Counted from the stretch's first letter, positions 40,701 to 50,524 are shown. The stretch is DNA of 64,000 bases from Prorocentrum cordatum (GCA_963575745.1 CAUYUJ010001481.1:267840-331839), one strand, 5' to 3'. Program-made: numbers and translations. The notes: generated by a model from the letters alone, not told the origin.

Positions 40701-41400
40701 ATTGCACATCAGTTGCCTCTTCCAAGCTGGCGATCGCTCACTTCGGTATTACTTTGCCAGCGCCTAGACCTTGCGCAGATGCTGGTGCGAGTTTGAACCG
40801 CGGTCGAGAAGAGCTTCACCAAGAGGGCCGATTACGCTCCGAACGTGCGCCGCGACAGGACAATCCAGCTCACGCAACACACCTCGCGGAGGACTGTCGG
40901 ACTCGGACTGCGGATCCGCGTGTTGCGAGAGCTCGGAATGACCTGTTGCGGTGCGTTGTCTGAGCTCGATCGTCCGCGTTTCCCCTCAGACTATGTGGGC
41001 CCTTGTTGAGACCCTTGGGTCCTTGCTTGGCGCACCTGGAGGGCACCCAGCGAGACCCCTTGGAGCATATTGGAAGCGACTTGGGCCGTCTTGGAGTGCC
41101 CCTTGTAGTTGATGAGCCTTCTGACGCTATCTTGCATTGGGTCTTGGAGGCATTCCAATATCAGGGTCCACTAGTACTTACGGTCTCTACGCTTCTTATA
41201 CGCGTTTCTTATGATTGGAACGCCATCACTGGCGAAAAAAACAACCCAACATAAACGAAGGTGCGAGGTGCCTAGTGGCGCGTCTTGGAACATGATGGGC
41301 CTCTCGGGCCATCGTGAGGGGCCTCCTGGGCCGTCGGAGGGCCAGAAGGCCTCTTAGGGCAAGAAGGCCTCTTAGGGCCGCTCAAAGTAGGTGGGGGGTG

Positions 41401-41500
41401 NNNNNNNNNNNNNNNNNNNNNNNNNNNNNNNNNNNNNNNNNNNNNNNNNNNNNNNNNNNNNNNNNNNNNNNNNNNNNNNNNNNNNNNNNNNNNNNNNNNN
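41401..41500. other. Assembly gap of 100 N
   Basis: One hundred N, followed directly by a CTC array (41501-41558). It is probably a repeat-induced gap of unknown true size. Confidence 1.
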
Positions 41501-41788
41501 CTCCTCCTCCTCCTCCTCCTCCTCCTCCTCCTCCTCCTCCTCCTCCTCCTCCTCCTCCTATCGTCTGGTGGTTTTGGGGAACTTGAGCCTCTGGCGGCCG
41601 TTCCGGACGATCCGGGCACCTCCATAACGCCGTCGGCGAGGCACAGCTGCTGGAAGGCACCCCGAGGCTGCAACACCGCCGAGGACAAGTTGAAACGCTC
41701 GAAAACCTCCAACCATGGGCCGAAAACCTCCTCCTCCTTCTCCTCCTCCTCCTCCTCCTCCTCCTCCTCCTCCTCCTCCTCCTCCTCT
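41501..41788. repeat. CTC arrays next to the gap
   Basis: CTC triplets at 41501-41558 and 41728-41788, with about 170 bp of non-repeat sequence between them. Confidence 0.95.
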
Positions 41789-41938
41789 CAAGAACCATCT
41801 TGGCCCGAGCTGGGCGCGCGCGGGGCGCGCCTCTCGTGCCGAGATGCCCTCGAGCTGAATGCCCCTGGCGCGGGCGCCATCCGCGAGGGGCTGCCGTTCT
41901 TGAGGCGCGCGTGTAGATTGGCGCGTAATCGAAGGAAG

Positions 41939-43696
41939 ATGTCAGGGCAAGGCAGTGCTGTGGCTTGGTGTACCTTGGGCGGAGGCCAATGCATCTACAT
42001 TGGCTCCCTGTTGCTGGGGGAGCGTTTGGTGGACGGCCTCCTTGAGAAACTCAATGTGGAGAACACCAAAGTTGTGCCTAAGATGAACAGGAAGATCGAG
42101 TTGGAGGTGCTGCAGGACGACCTGCCGCCCACCCCGTGCTTCCCGCACCTCTCCGACGAGGCGCTGCAGGCTCAGCCGACGGGTCTCGTCGGCGACGATT
42201 ACGGCACCAAGATGCTGAAGGTGCCATGCGGCAGGGACAGCGACGAGCCGCAGATCGCAGAGATCGAGAAGGCGGCCCAGGCCAATCTCCACTGGCTCGA
42301 AAGGAACTTGCTGGACAAGGGGCCCAACTTCAAGGGCAAGCAGAAGGAGCGGGAGGGCCTCAGCGATTGCATCTCTGCCGAAGCCGACCCGAAGGCTAAG
42401 CTGCTCCCCCTCCACCCCGAGGCGGACCAGGAGCAGCACGGGCACCACAACGTCGAGAAGAAGAGCGACACCGAGAAGGCGGACGAGATGGAGGAGGGCA
42501 GTGCTGGCCCTCCAGGTCCGTCCCCGTATGGAGCGAGGGAGTCGCGGACGCGCGAACTGCAGCCCCCCCCCTCCATGCGCCCTGCAGCCGCGGCCCCAGA
42601 CGGGGGGTGGCCGACGCCCGCGGCTGCAGGCGTTGACGGCGTTGACCTCGAGGGCCCAGCCAAGTGCGCCGTCAAGGATTCCGCGATCCCCGACGACGGC
42701 GCCGAGAAGGTCACCGAGCCGAACGTCGCGGCGCAGCAGCACGCAGAGGGCGACGAGAAGAAGGACGGCGCGGACGAGATGGAGGAGAAAGGCGACCCCG
42801 TGGAGCAGCACGAGGTTGACGCCAAGACGGAGCTGAGCGAACGCAGCGCCTCCAGGAGAATTTCGTCAGGCACGGCCCGGCACACGAGGCAGACGGACGC
42901 GCACTACTTGCTCATGCGCGACCCTGTCGCCACGGACTACGCGTCCAACATGTTCGGAGACTGGATCAAGACAGTGGAGCAGGCCACGCTGACCCACCAC
43001 GAGATTGAGGACGAGCAGCGCGACCGCTTCGTCGCGGCGCAGCAGCACGCAGAGGGCGACGAGAAGAAGGACGGCGCGGACGAGATGGAGGAGAAAGGCG
43101 ACCCCGTGGAGCAGCACGAGGTGGGCGAGTTCGACGGCGCGGACGGCCCCACGGTGCAGCGGGCCCCCTTCGGCAACTTCATCTCCAAACACCGCCCGAG
43201 CGAGCCGAAGAACGGCCTCGAGAACTACTGCTTCACGCTGAACAACACCCTGCGGCTGGCGAAGGAACACGGGCAGTTCCAGGACAGCGACGAGCCGCAG
43301 ATCGAGAAGGCGGTCCAAGACACTCTCCACTGGCTCGAGAGTAACTTGCTGGACGCGGGGGCCGACTTCGAGGGCAAGCAGAAGGAGCTGGAGGACATCG
43401 TCGACCGCATCTCGGTCGCAGTCGACCAGAAGTATATGCTGTTCTCCCTCCACCCTGAGGCGGATAAGATGCAGTGCGGAGATACGGGCTCTAACTCCAG
43501 CGACCTGGAGGACGAGGAGGCCGACGAGGCGCTGGCCGTCGTGGACGACGGGACGAAGGAGGCCGACGAGGACGACACGGACGAAAGCTCCGCCGTCATC
43601 CTGGCAGCACTCCACAGCGCCACCCTGGAGCTCCTGTTGGCCCTGCGAAGGTGTTCGTGCATGGCCGCGTGCGGGACGCGGTGCAGAGTTGGGTGA
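41939..43696 (+). CDS. Acidic protein with two Hsp70-lid-like segments
   Basis: ATG at 41939 (MSGQGSAVAW), stop at 43694-43696, about 585 residues, with no close ATG-to-family match at the N-terminus. Nucleotides about 43211-43440 read NGLENYCFTLNNTL, IEKAVQDTLHWLESNLLD, FEGKQKELEDIVDRI, the helical lid of the Hsp70 substrate-binding domain (NGLENY...WLD...F..KQKELE is typical). A decayed second copy lies at about 42195-42365 (IEKAAQANLHWLERNLLDKG, FKGKQKERE). No ATPase domain is present, so it cannot act as a full Hsp70. A 93-bp segment is duplicated exactly (42724-42816 and 43030-43122), encoding AAQQHAEGDEKKDGADEMEE; it resembles the charged helix before the lid. The rest is Glu/Asp/Pro-rich. 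Hidden introns are possible. Confidence 0.6.
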   Translation: MSGQGSAVAWCTLGGGQCIYIGSLLLGERLVDGLLEKLNVENTKVVPKMNRKIELEVLQDDLPPTPCFPHLSDEALQAQPTGLVGDDYGTKMLKVPCGRDSDEPQIAEIEKAAQANLHWLERNLLDKGPNFKGKQKEREGLSDCISAEADPKAKLLPLHPEADQEQHGHHNVEKKSDTEKADEMEEGSAGPPGPSPYGARESRTRELQPPPSMRPAAAAPDGGWPTPAAAGVDGVDLEGPAKCAVKDSAIPDDGAEKVTEPNVAAQQHAEGDEKKDGADEMEEKGDPVEQHEVDAKTELSERSASRRISSGTARHTRQTDAHYLLMRDPVATDYASNMFGDWIKTVEQATLTHHEIEDEQRDRFVAAQQHAEGDEKKDGADEMEEKGDPVEQHEVGEFDGADGPTVQRAPFGNFISKHRPSEPKNGLENYCFTLNNTLRLAKEHGQFQDSDEPQIEKAVQDTLHWLESNLLDAGADFEGKQKELEDIVDRISVAVDQKYMLFSLHPEADKMQCGDTGSNSSDLEDEEADEALAVVDDGTKEADEDDTDESSAVILAALHSATLELLLALRRCSCMAACGTRCRVG

Positions 43697-43829
43697 AAGA
43701 CTCCTCGAGAGTCGGCGGATCCTGGCTCACGTGGAGAGAGGGAGTGCGAAGGCATTCCGATGGGCCGTCAGTCGGCCGTGCGTTCGTGTTCACGACATTC
43801 GGAGTCGTCCTGCCCAGAGCTCCCAGAGT

Positions 43830-44405
43830 TCCTCCTCCTCCTCCTCCTCCGCCTCCTCCGCCTCCTCCTCTTCCTCCTCCTCCTCCTCCTCCTCCTCCTC
43901 CTTCCCCTCCTTCCCCTCCCGCTCCTCCCGCTCCTCCCGCTCCTCCCCCTCCTCCTCTCCTCCCTCCTCCTCCTCTCCTCCTCTCCTCCTCCTCCTCCTC
44001 GACCTCCTCCTCCTCCTCCTCGACCTCCTCCTCCTCCTCGACCGTCCTCCTTCTGCTCCCCTCCTCCTCGTCCTCCTCGACCTCCTCCTCGACTACCCCC
44101 CTCTCCTCCTCCTCCTCGACCTCCTCCTGCTGCTCCTCCTCCTCCTGCCTCCTGCTGCTCCTCCTTCCTCCTCCTCCCCTCCCCTCCTCCCTCCTCCTCG
44201 ACTCCTCCTGCTGCTCCCCTCCCCGGCTCTCCTCCTCCTCCTCCTCCTCCCCTCCTCCTCCTCCTCCTCCTCCTCCTCCTCTCCCGCTCTCCCCCTCACT
44301 CCTCCTCCTCCTCCTCCTCCTCTCCTCATCCGCCTCCTCCTCGACCTCCTCCTGCTGCTCCTCCTCCTCCTCCTCCTCCTCCTCCTCCTCCTCCTCCTCC
44401 TCCGT
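43830..44405. repeat. CTC array, ~575 bp
   Basis: Long CTC/TCC array with GAC and CTGCTG interruptions, reading as poly-Ser, poly-Pro or poly-Leu on + and poly-Glu or poly-Arg on -. Confidence 0.97.
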
Positions 44406-44604
44406 GGAAACATAGCACGGCTGGCGCCCCCGAAAGAGGAGAGCGACTCTGGCCTGACGCTCCAGCGGCCCATCCCTGCACCGGCTCAGCTGGGCGCCTG
44501 CGGCCGCCACGGAGGGGGGGGGGCGACAGATGTAGAGCTCGCCCCGAGGGGTGGAGGACGATATAGCAGAGAGAAAGGGGCGGGAAACTGAGATCTGGGC
44601 GTTG

Positions 44605-44790
44605 CACTTTTCTCACACCGGGCGTTTTCGCCCCGCTTCGGGCCCGGGAACCATCACAGATCGATCTGGCGCGAAAGCAGGCTGCAGGAAGATGGGGTGC
44701 AGGGCTCCGGCCGTGGCTTCGTCGCGATGCTGCAGCACGTGTCCGCAGCGTCGGATCTCAGGGGGTCGAGGCCGGAGGTGTCGACGCTGC
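44605..44790 (+). repeat. Dispersed repeat R1, copy 1
   Basis: Shares GGGACC/GGAACC-ATCACAG, GCAGGAAGATGG, CAGGGCTCCGG and TCGGATCTCAGGG with 63180-63305. A diverged inverse copy lies at 46230-46400 (landmarks CGCGTGGAAAAGG, CCTGGGCCCG, ATCGATATGTGATGG). It is not coding. Confidence 0.65.
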
Positions 44791-44939
44791 CAGTTACCGA
44801 GGGAGGCCGGCGACGAGGAGGACACGGCGTGCGCAGAGGGGGGAACGACCGGCGAGGCGACGGGGCACAGGGCACCCGCGCCCCTCCTCTGCCTCGCGCC
44901 GGGCGGCCTGTTGCCGGGGCGGCGAGGACCAACGCCGTG

Positions 44940-45110
44940 CAGCAGGAGGAGGAGGAGGAGGAGGAGGAGGAGGAGGAGGAGGAGGAGGAGGAGGAGGAGG
45001 AGGAGGAGGAGAGAGGAGAGAGGAGGGAGGAGGGACAGGAGGGGATGGAGCAGGGAGCAGGGAGCATGGAGGAGGGAGGAGGGAGGAGGGAGGGGGGAGG
45101 AGGAGGAGGA
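44940..45110. repeat. GGA array
   Basis: GGA triplets to 45010 followed by GGAGGGAGCA-like variants. Confidence 0.95.
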
Positions 45111-45114
45111 GGCG

Positions 45115-45930
45115 GCACCCTTTGTAGTCGCCGAGAAGGCGGTCGTTACACAGTGCTACATACGCCACTGCCCGCGACTGGGGCTGTGCCCGTCCAGCCA
45201 GCTCTTGGCCGTTCGCCGCCGCCCGTCGCCGCCGTCCGCCGCCGCACCATTCTGGCCACGATTCTGATACAGTCGAGGCGTTGACCTAAGGAACCCTAAA
45301 TAAGGAACGAGGCCCCTTTTTTTCATGGGTCAAACTTCGATTTCCCGTCGAAGACACAAGGAAAACCTGAGGTAAGCTGTGAAACACTGAAGGAACGCGG
45401 AGCCCCTCCCCAGCGAAAAGGGTTCCTTCTTCAGGGCCACGATTCTGATAGTGCGAGTCTCGCACTTCGCGTGTCTTCGCACTGCTTTGCCTGCGCCCTG
45501 CCGAGCGGAGGGCGCGCCGCTCCGCTCCGCGGGGCCGGAGGGGGGGGCGGGGCGCCCCGGGGGCGGGGAAGCAGCCCAGCGCGTCGCGCCGAGGGCGCGG
45601 TGGGCCAGAGACGGCAGAGCGCTGCGCCTGCCAAGAGCTCCCGACCGTGAGGCGGCGACTCGGCGAATCGGCGACGGCCCGCATGGGCCATGACCAAGAT
45701 CGGCATCGGCACGGCCCCGCGACATCTTGGCCGTGGTCCCCGTGTTTCTTCCCTCGACGACCCCCCTTCAGGCGCGCGCAGGGGAACGGGGGGGGGGGGC
45801 CACCGCCGACCAGATTATCCGAGCGACGCCTCTGGACATGCACGTGCTCCTTCCGCTCGCTCCCCCAGCGGCGGCACAGACGTGGGGGCACTGGGCGGCG
45901 CGCGGGGGGGGTGCCAGGGGGGCCAGGGGG
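45115..45930. other. No gene seen
   Basis: G+C-rich sequence with GCCGTCCGCCGCC words and a GGGGGG-rich stretch. Overlapping frames on both strands give no recognisable protein. Confidence 0.4.
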
Positions 45931-46070
45931 GAGGCTTCGCAGAAAGAGGCTGCTTCTTTACGACGCCGGCGCCTTCTGAGGAGCAGGGGTGCTCCTGAGA
46001 AGCCTTCCCCCCCTCCCAGACCCCTCCCCCCCACCCCCCCTCTGCGCGTGGCCGAGGCACGGACCTGGAA
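45930..46070 (+). repeat. Dispersed repeat R2, copy 1
   Basis: GAGGCTTCGCAGAAAGAGGC, GCTGCTTCTT, GGTGCTCCTGAGAAGC and CGCGTGGCCGA match 58975-59112. Confidence 0.7.
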
Positions 46071-46229
46071 TGGGGTGCAATGCGACCAGACTTGCGAAGC
46101 GCAGGCAGCCGCGGAGACGCGGGCCCTCCGGGACAAGCAGCGACGTCGGTGCCCCGTGCTCTTCTGAGGACGAGCCGCACACTCGCGCGCGTCTGGCGGG
46201 GTGGGTGCCGCCCGGCGAAGAGCTGGGCC

Positions 46230-46400
46230 GCCACGGAGACGAGCACGGGCCCTGTGATGCGACGTTGCCACGACCGCAGCCCCACAGACCCCATCTGTCT
46301 GTCGCACTTGTTTCAACCTGGATCGATATGTGATGGCCCCTGGGCCCGAAACCTGGCGAAAGCGCCCGGCGTGGAAAAGGTGAGGGGCAACGATATGGGG
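46230..46400 (-). repeat. Dispersed repeat R1, inverse copy
   Basis: Reverse complement resembles 44605-44790, with the GGGCCCGAAACC, ATCGATATGTGATGGCCC and CGACCGCAGCC landmarks. Confidence 0.55.
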
Positions 46401-46409
46401 GACTGGCAC

Positions 46410-46410
46410 A

Positions 46411-46440
<30 letters not shown>
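46410..46440. repeat. G homopolymer, ~31 bases
   Basis: An uninterrupted run of about 31 G, the longest in the window. It lies between the last + strand gene and the first - strand exon. Confidence 0.95.
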
Positions 46441-46441
<1 letters not shown>

Positions 46442-46859
46442 AACAACGACCTGGAATCGGCGATATATCGACGATGGATCGGCGCCCGATGGTGAATCCG
46501 CACGTTCCTGGGCGGGGGTAGGCTATCGGGCCCCTATCGACGATGAATGGGCCATTGGGGTTCGATGTACCCCCCCTATGCCTATCCCCCCCGATCGCTG
46601 TCTTTGAAAAGGTCGCAGCACCCGGATCTCAGGGCCAGGCGGGCCGGTGCGCGCAGGCATGCGCACCGCACCCGAGCGCCACGCGGCCGCGCCCGCGCAC
46701 TCCCTCAGAGCGCCAGCCAGGCCACCGCGGCGGCGAGGGCGGCGACGCCGAGGCGGGATCGCGGGGATCCTGAGAGGCCAGAAACTCTGCACACCGGCCG
46801 CGAACTGGACCGAGAACCGAGAACCGGGCCTGGAGCCGAACCGGCCGAAGCGAACTGGG

Positions 46860-47098
46860 AGGAGAACGAGGAGGAGGAGGAGGAGGAGGAGGAGGAGGAG
46901 GATAGCAGGGGAGGGAGGAGGAGGAGGAGGAGGCATGAGGAGGAGGAGGAGGAAGGAGGAAGGAGGAGGAGGAGGAGGAGGAGGAAGGAGGAGGAGGAGG
47001 AGGGGGAGGGCAAAGAGGAGGAGGATGAGGAGGAGGAGGAGGAGGCGGAGGAGGAGGAGGAGGAGAAGGACGAGGAGGAGGAGGAGGAGGAGCAGGCC
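46860..47098. repeat. GAG array
   Basis: GAG/GGA triplets with AAG and GCG interruptions. Flanking sequence on both sides shows CGGCCGAA and CGAACCG words (46800-46850 and 47095-47140). Confidence 0.95.
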
Positions 47099-47520
47099 GA
47101 ACCGACCCGGCCCGCTGCGCGAACCGAAGCGGCCGAACCGAACGGATCGTCGAAGCCACCCTGGGAGGCCAGAGGCTCTGGGCAGGCACTTTTGGAGTCG
47201 CGGCGCGGGCGGGCGCTCCCCGCGCGGGGTGGCCCGAGGGGCCTGCGGGATGGCAGGTCGGCACCGTGGCGGCGGAAAGAGAGGAGGGCGGCCGCTCTGG
47301 GGAAGCACGCGCGGTCCTGCAAGTCAGAATTATCTTCAACATCTAGATCACCTAACTCCGCGCATCGCGCAAGGCGAGACGCGATCATCCTCGCGCACTC
47401 CGCGAGTGACCCAGCGACGCCCGCCCGACGTGCACGCTCGTGTGGCTTCCTGCCCTCCCGGGTCCGCTGTTCTCGTTCATGGTGCAGTGGAGGCGGCTCA
47501 GGACGACGGGTGAGGCATCC

Positions 47521-47662
47521 TGCAGGATGGCGGTCGCGGACTCCTTGAGGGCCAGGTGCTCCATGTATGCCATGTTCACCATGGCGGCGGAGCGGTTCGC
47601 CATGCTCTTCTGGACGTAGGCTGGCATGTTCGCGGTGATAGTTGGCGTGATCTTGCTCATGC
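47521..47662 (-). CDS. Minus-strand exon, unknown gene
   Basis: On the - strand an acceptor TTCTTCTACCCCAG precedes an exon starting near 47662. It reads MSKITPTITANMPAYVQKS, then MANRSAAMVNMAYMEHLALK, then ESATAILQ. The composition is that of an ordinary folded protein. The donor is not clear. It may belong with the exon at 47935-48100. No family recognised. Confidence 0.55.
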
Positions 47663-47804
47663 CTGGGGTAGAAGAATACACGTCGGCATTAACATACATA
47701 TGCTTTCGGAGGTCCGCGCGGATTTCTCGGATCGGCGCTGGACCCCCTCCCCTGGCTGGCGTGCGCGCGCAGTGCGCCAGAGGTGGCGCCATAGGCGTCA
47801 CCTC

Positions 47805-47930
47805 CTCCTCCTCCTCCTCCTCCTCCTCCTCCTCCTCCTCCCCCTCCTCCTCCTCCTCCTCCTCCTCCTCCTCCTCCTCCTCCTCCTCCTCCTCCTCCTC
47901 CTCCTCCTCCTCCTCCTTCTGCTCCTCCTG
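47805..47930. repeat. CTC array between exons
   Basis: Near-perfect CTC triplets separating the exons at 47.6 and 48.0 kb. Confidence 0.95.
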
Positions 47931-47934
47931 GGCA

Positions 47935-48100
47935 GCGCCGCCGTTCTTCCTCCCTCGGGGCGCGCCGTCGAGCGTCTCCCTCTGCAGCCCGAGGCTCTTG
48001 TAAGCGGGCTGCATGCTGGTGCGGACTAGGTCCCCGATCACGCCGCAAGCCTCGGTGATGTTGCCGATGCCGTGGGTCAGGCGGGCCTCTTCGTCCTCCT
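47935..48100 (-). CDS. Minus-strand exon, unknown gene
   Basis: Reads DEEARLTHGIGNITEACGVI, then GDLVRTSMQPAYKSLGLQRE, then TLDGAPRGRKNGGAAQ on the - strand. Both sides merge into CTC arrays (GAG on the coding strand), so exact ends cannot be placed and part of the Glu run may be translated. No family recognised. Orientation agrees with the neighbouring exons. Confidence 0.55.
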
Positions 48101-48285
48101 CCTGCTCCTCCTCGATCTCCTCCTCCTCCTCCTCCTCCCCTCACTCCTCCTCCTCCTCCTCCTCTCCTCCTCCTCCCCCTCGTCCCTCGTCCTCGTCTCC
48201 ACCTCCTCCTCCTCCTCCTCCTCCTCCTCCTCCTCCTCCTCCTCCTCCTCCTCCTCCTCCTCCTCCTCCTCCCCCTCCTCCGCGG
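48100..48285. repeat. CTC arrays
   Basis: CTC triplets with TCG and CCC interruptions. Confidence 0.95.
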
Positions 48286-48289
48286 CCTG

Positions 48290-48560
48290 AAGGGAGTCCT
48301 TGGCCCCTGGCGGCGACCTCTCAGAGGCTCATGTGCCGCCCTTGCGTTGATGCGCGATACAGTGAGACCACTTCCCAGCGGGTGCCGGCCTCCTCCTCCC
48401 GCCCATCCTCCTGCTTCTCCGCTCCCCGCGCGCGGGGGGGGGGCAGGGAGAGGAGGGGACGAAAATGATGGCGAGGAGAGAAAAAAGGAGAAAGGAGAAT
48501 AACAAAAAGACGCGGGAGGAAAAGTAAAAAGACCAGCGGGAAGAGTAGTGGGAGGAGACG
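48290..48560. other. Unassigned stretch between CTC arrays
   Basis: No exon is recognised. It is A/G-rich from 48430 to 48540. Confidence 0.35.
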
Positions 48561-48564
48561 GACA

Positions 48565-48722
48565 ATGCTTCCTCTTCCTCCTCCTCCTCCTCCTCACCTC
48601 CTCCTTCCTACCTCCCTCCTCCTCCTCCTCCCTCCTCCCACTCCTCCTCCCTCGTCCTCCTCCTCCTCCTCCGCCATCCTCCTCCTCCTCCTCCTCCTCC
48701 TCCTCCTCCTCCTCCTCCTCAT
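48565..48722. repeat. CTC array
   Basis: CTC triplets directly abutting the exon that ends at 48723. Confidence 0.95.
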
Positions 48723-48835
48723 TCAAGCCTCGTTGATGCCCAGGAGGTGGTTCTTGAACTCGACGCTCTCCGTCACCCCCTTAACCGCCAGGGCCAGCGT
48801 GTAGGTGAGCTTCTCACCGTTGGCTTTGTCCCAGC
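48723..48835 (-). CDS. Minus-strand exon with a possible C-terminus
   Basis: On the - strand the acceptor GCGCGCCTGCAG precedes an exon starting at 48835. It reads WDKANGEKLTYTLALAVKGV, then TESVEFKNHLLGINEA, followed by TGA. It is either the final exon of a gene coming from 50.3 kb or is spliced from a GC donor just before the stop. Codon use is strongly G/C-ending. No family recognised. Confidence 0.6.
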
Positions 48836-49184
48836 CTGCAGGCGCGCAAACACGTCCACCACCAACGCCTCGTTTCCCGCCTCCTCCTCCTCCTCCTCCT
48901 TTTCCCTGCTCCTCCCTCCTGCCTCATCCGCCCTGGTGCCTATGGGCCACAGGAAATAGCCCAGGGCGCGACATCCAAATGAAAGATGGTGTCGAGAGGT
49001 CCTGGGCAGGAGTGAGAAAGAGGATCGGGAGGCGGAGAATGTGGCCAGCGGCTGGCAGTAGGAGTTTGAAGGTTCGAGTGTGCTTCTCCCTTTGGGTCTC
49101 CTGGCAGGCCCTGGTCACCACGGCTGGGTACGCCCCGAAATCATGGCCAGAACGCCCCACAGAACAGATGCCGGGGTCTCCTCC

Positions 49185-49572
49185 TCCCATCCTCCTCCTC
49201 CTCCTCCTCCTCCTCCTCCTCTTCCTCTCCTCCTCCTCCTCCTCCTCCTCCTACCTCCTTCTCCTCCTCCTCCTCCTCCTCACCCTCCTCCTCCCTCCTC
49301 CTCCTCCTCCTCCTCACTCCTCCTCTCCTCCCCTCCTCCTCCTCCTCCTCCTCCTCCTCCTCCTCCTCCTCCCCCTCCACCCTCCCCCTCCCCCTGCTCC
49401 TCCTCTTCCTCTCCCTCCTCCTCCGTCCTCCCCCTCCCCTCCTCCTCCTCCTCCTCCTCTCCTCCTCCTCCTCCTCTCCTCCTCCTCCCTCCTCCTCCCT
49501 CCTCCCCTCCTCCTCCCCCTCCTCCTCCTCCTCCTCTTCCTCCTCCTCCTCCTCCTCCTCCTCCTCCTCCTG
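49185..49572. repeat. CTC array, ~390 bp
   Basis: CTC triplets with TAC, TTC and CAC interruptions, between the exons at 48.8 and 50.3 kb. 48840-49185 shows only a short CTC tract and no clear exon. Confidence 0.95.
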
Positions 49573-49739
49573 GGGAAGGGGAGTATAGGCCTCCCCCCGC
49601 CCCACAAACGGGCGCCGTGCAGGCAAGAACGGCTGGCCTTTGCTGCCCCGCCCCCAGAGGCCCTCGCGGAGCGATTCGGCCGAGACCTCCAGCACAAGGA
49701 TGGAGTCGTTGGCTCGGGCCGTGTGTGCTTCACGACGCA

Positions 49740-49918
49740 GTACAGTCGACCCGCATCAGAAGGATGCGCGGTGAGGATGGCAAGGGCCTTGGAGGGACAC
49801 GTTGGCATTTTTCGAACGAGGCTAGCCAGCCAGAGTCGCCAAGGATGGGCCGAAGGGGCAAGGATGCAAGGGTAGCCTTGGGAAGGTCGCCCATCCATAC
49901 TATGCGGGTTGACTGTAT
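49740..49918. mobile_element. 179-bp MITE-like element (family M1) with target duplication
   Basis: Terminal inverted repeats TACAGTCGACCCGCAT (49741-49756) and ATGCGGGTTGACTGTA (49902-49917) differ at one position. The 6-bp direct repeat GACGCA flanks it at 49734-49739 and 49919-49924. Internal sequence (AAGGATGCGCG, CAAGGGCCTTGG, GGCAAGGATGCAAGGGTA) recurs at 59.9-60.15 and 61.1-61.4 kb. Confidence 0.85.
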
Positions 49919-49990
49919 GACGCAATGAGTTGTCACGTCGCTTGACGGGTCTCATCTTTCCAGCGAAGGGAAGGAGGGGAAGAGGAGCAC

Positions 49991-50304
49991 TGGCAGCGCG
50001 AATGGTTGGCCCCCTGGCAAGCCGTGCAACCGGGTCATCAGCGCCTCCTTCGTCTGCCCGAAGTCCCTGATCTCGGCCTTGGTATCGCCGATGAGCTGGG
50101 CCAGCTTTGCAAGGAACTGGTGGTCGTCGTAGTCCTGGTGGGTGCTCTTGAAGGTGTCCACCTTGTACCTGATCGTCTCCAGCATCTTGGCGGCCGCGGC
50201 GGCGTACTTCGCCCTCGAGCCGTCGAGCCGGTCTTCGATCCAGAGGGCGGTCATGTTCTCGGGCCCGAAGCTGGAGAGATTCTTGGTGATGGCCGCCAGA
50301 TCCT
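49991..50304 (-). CDS. Minus-strand exon, helical unknown protein
   Basis: A strong acceptor (TTTTATTCTTGCTCCCGCAG) precedes the exon start at 50304. The frame reads DLAAITKNLSSFGPENMTAL, WIEDRLDGSRAKYAAAAAKM, LETIRYKVDTFKSTHQDYDD, HQFLAKLAQLIGDTKAEIRD, then FGQTKEALMTRLHGLPGG. It is rich in predicted helix. A likely GT donor lies near 49990. The exon at 48835 lies downstream on the same strand and may be the next exon, with the 390-bp CTC array in the intron. No family recognised. Confidence 0.65.
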
Positions 50305-50377
50305 CTGCGGGAGCAAGAATAAAAGAAAAACAACACAAACGTAGTGTTAGCCAACGTGGGCCCCAAACAATAAGTTC

Positions 50378-50522
50378 TTGCAGTCGATGCGGTGCAATCG
50401 ATGTGGTGCAATGTATGCGATGTAACCTGCGCAATACAATCTGCGCGGTGCAAGCTATGAGGTGCAACATATGCGGTGCAATATATGTGGTGTCATCTAG
50501 GCGGTGCAACCTATGTGGTGCA
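50378..50522 (+). repeat. GTGCAAT minisatellite
   Basis: About nine units of 16-18 bp such as TATGCGGTGCAATA and TATGTGGTGCAATC. The same words open the third unit of the large array (53455-53515). Confidence 0.85.
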
Positions 50523-50524
50523 AT

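Noticed and set aside
44551-45284. Plus-strand frames around dispersed repeat R1
   Set aside because: They run through a dispersed repeat and a GGA array; related copies at 46.3 and 63.2 kb do not keep the frame.
46860-47340. A gene on either strand around the GAG array
   Set aside because: Only low-complexity and Arg/Pro-rich overlapping frames; CGAACCG repeats on both sides suggest repeat DNA.
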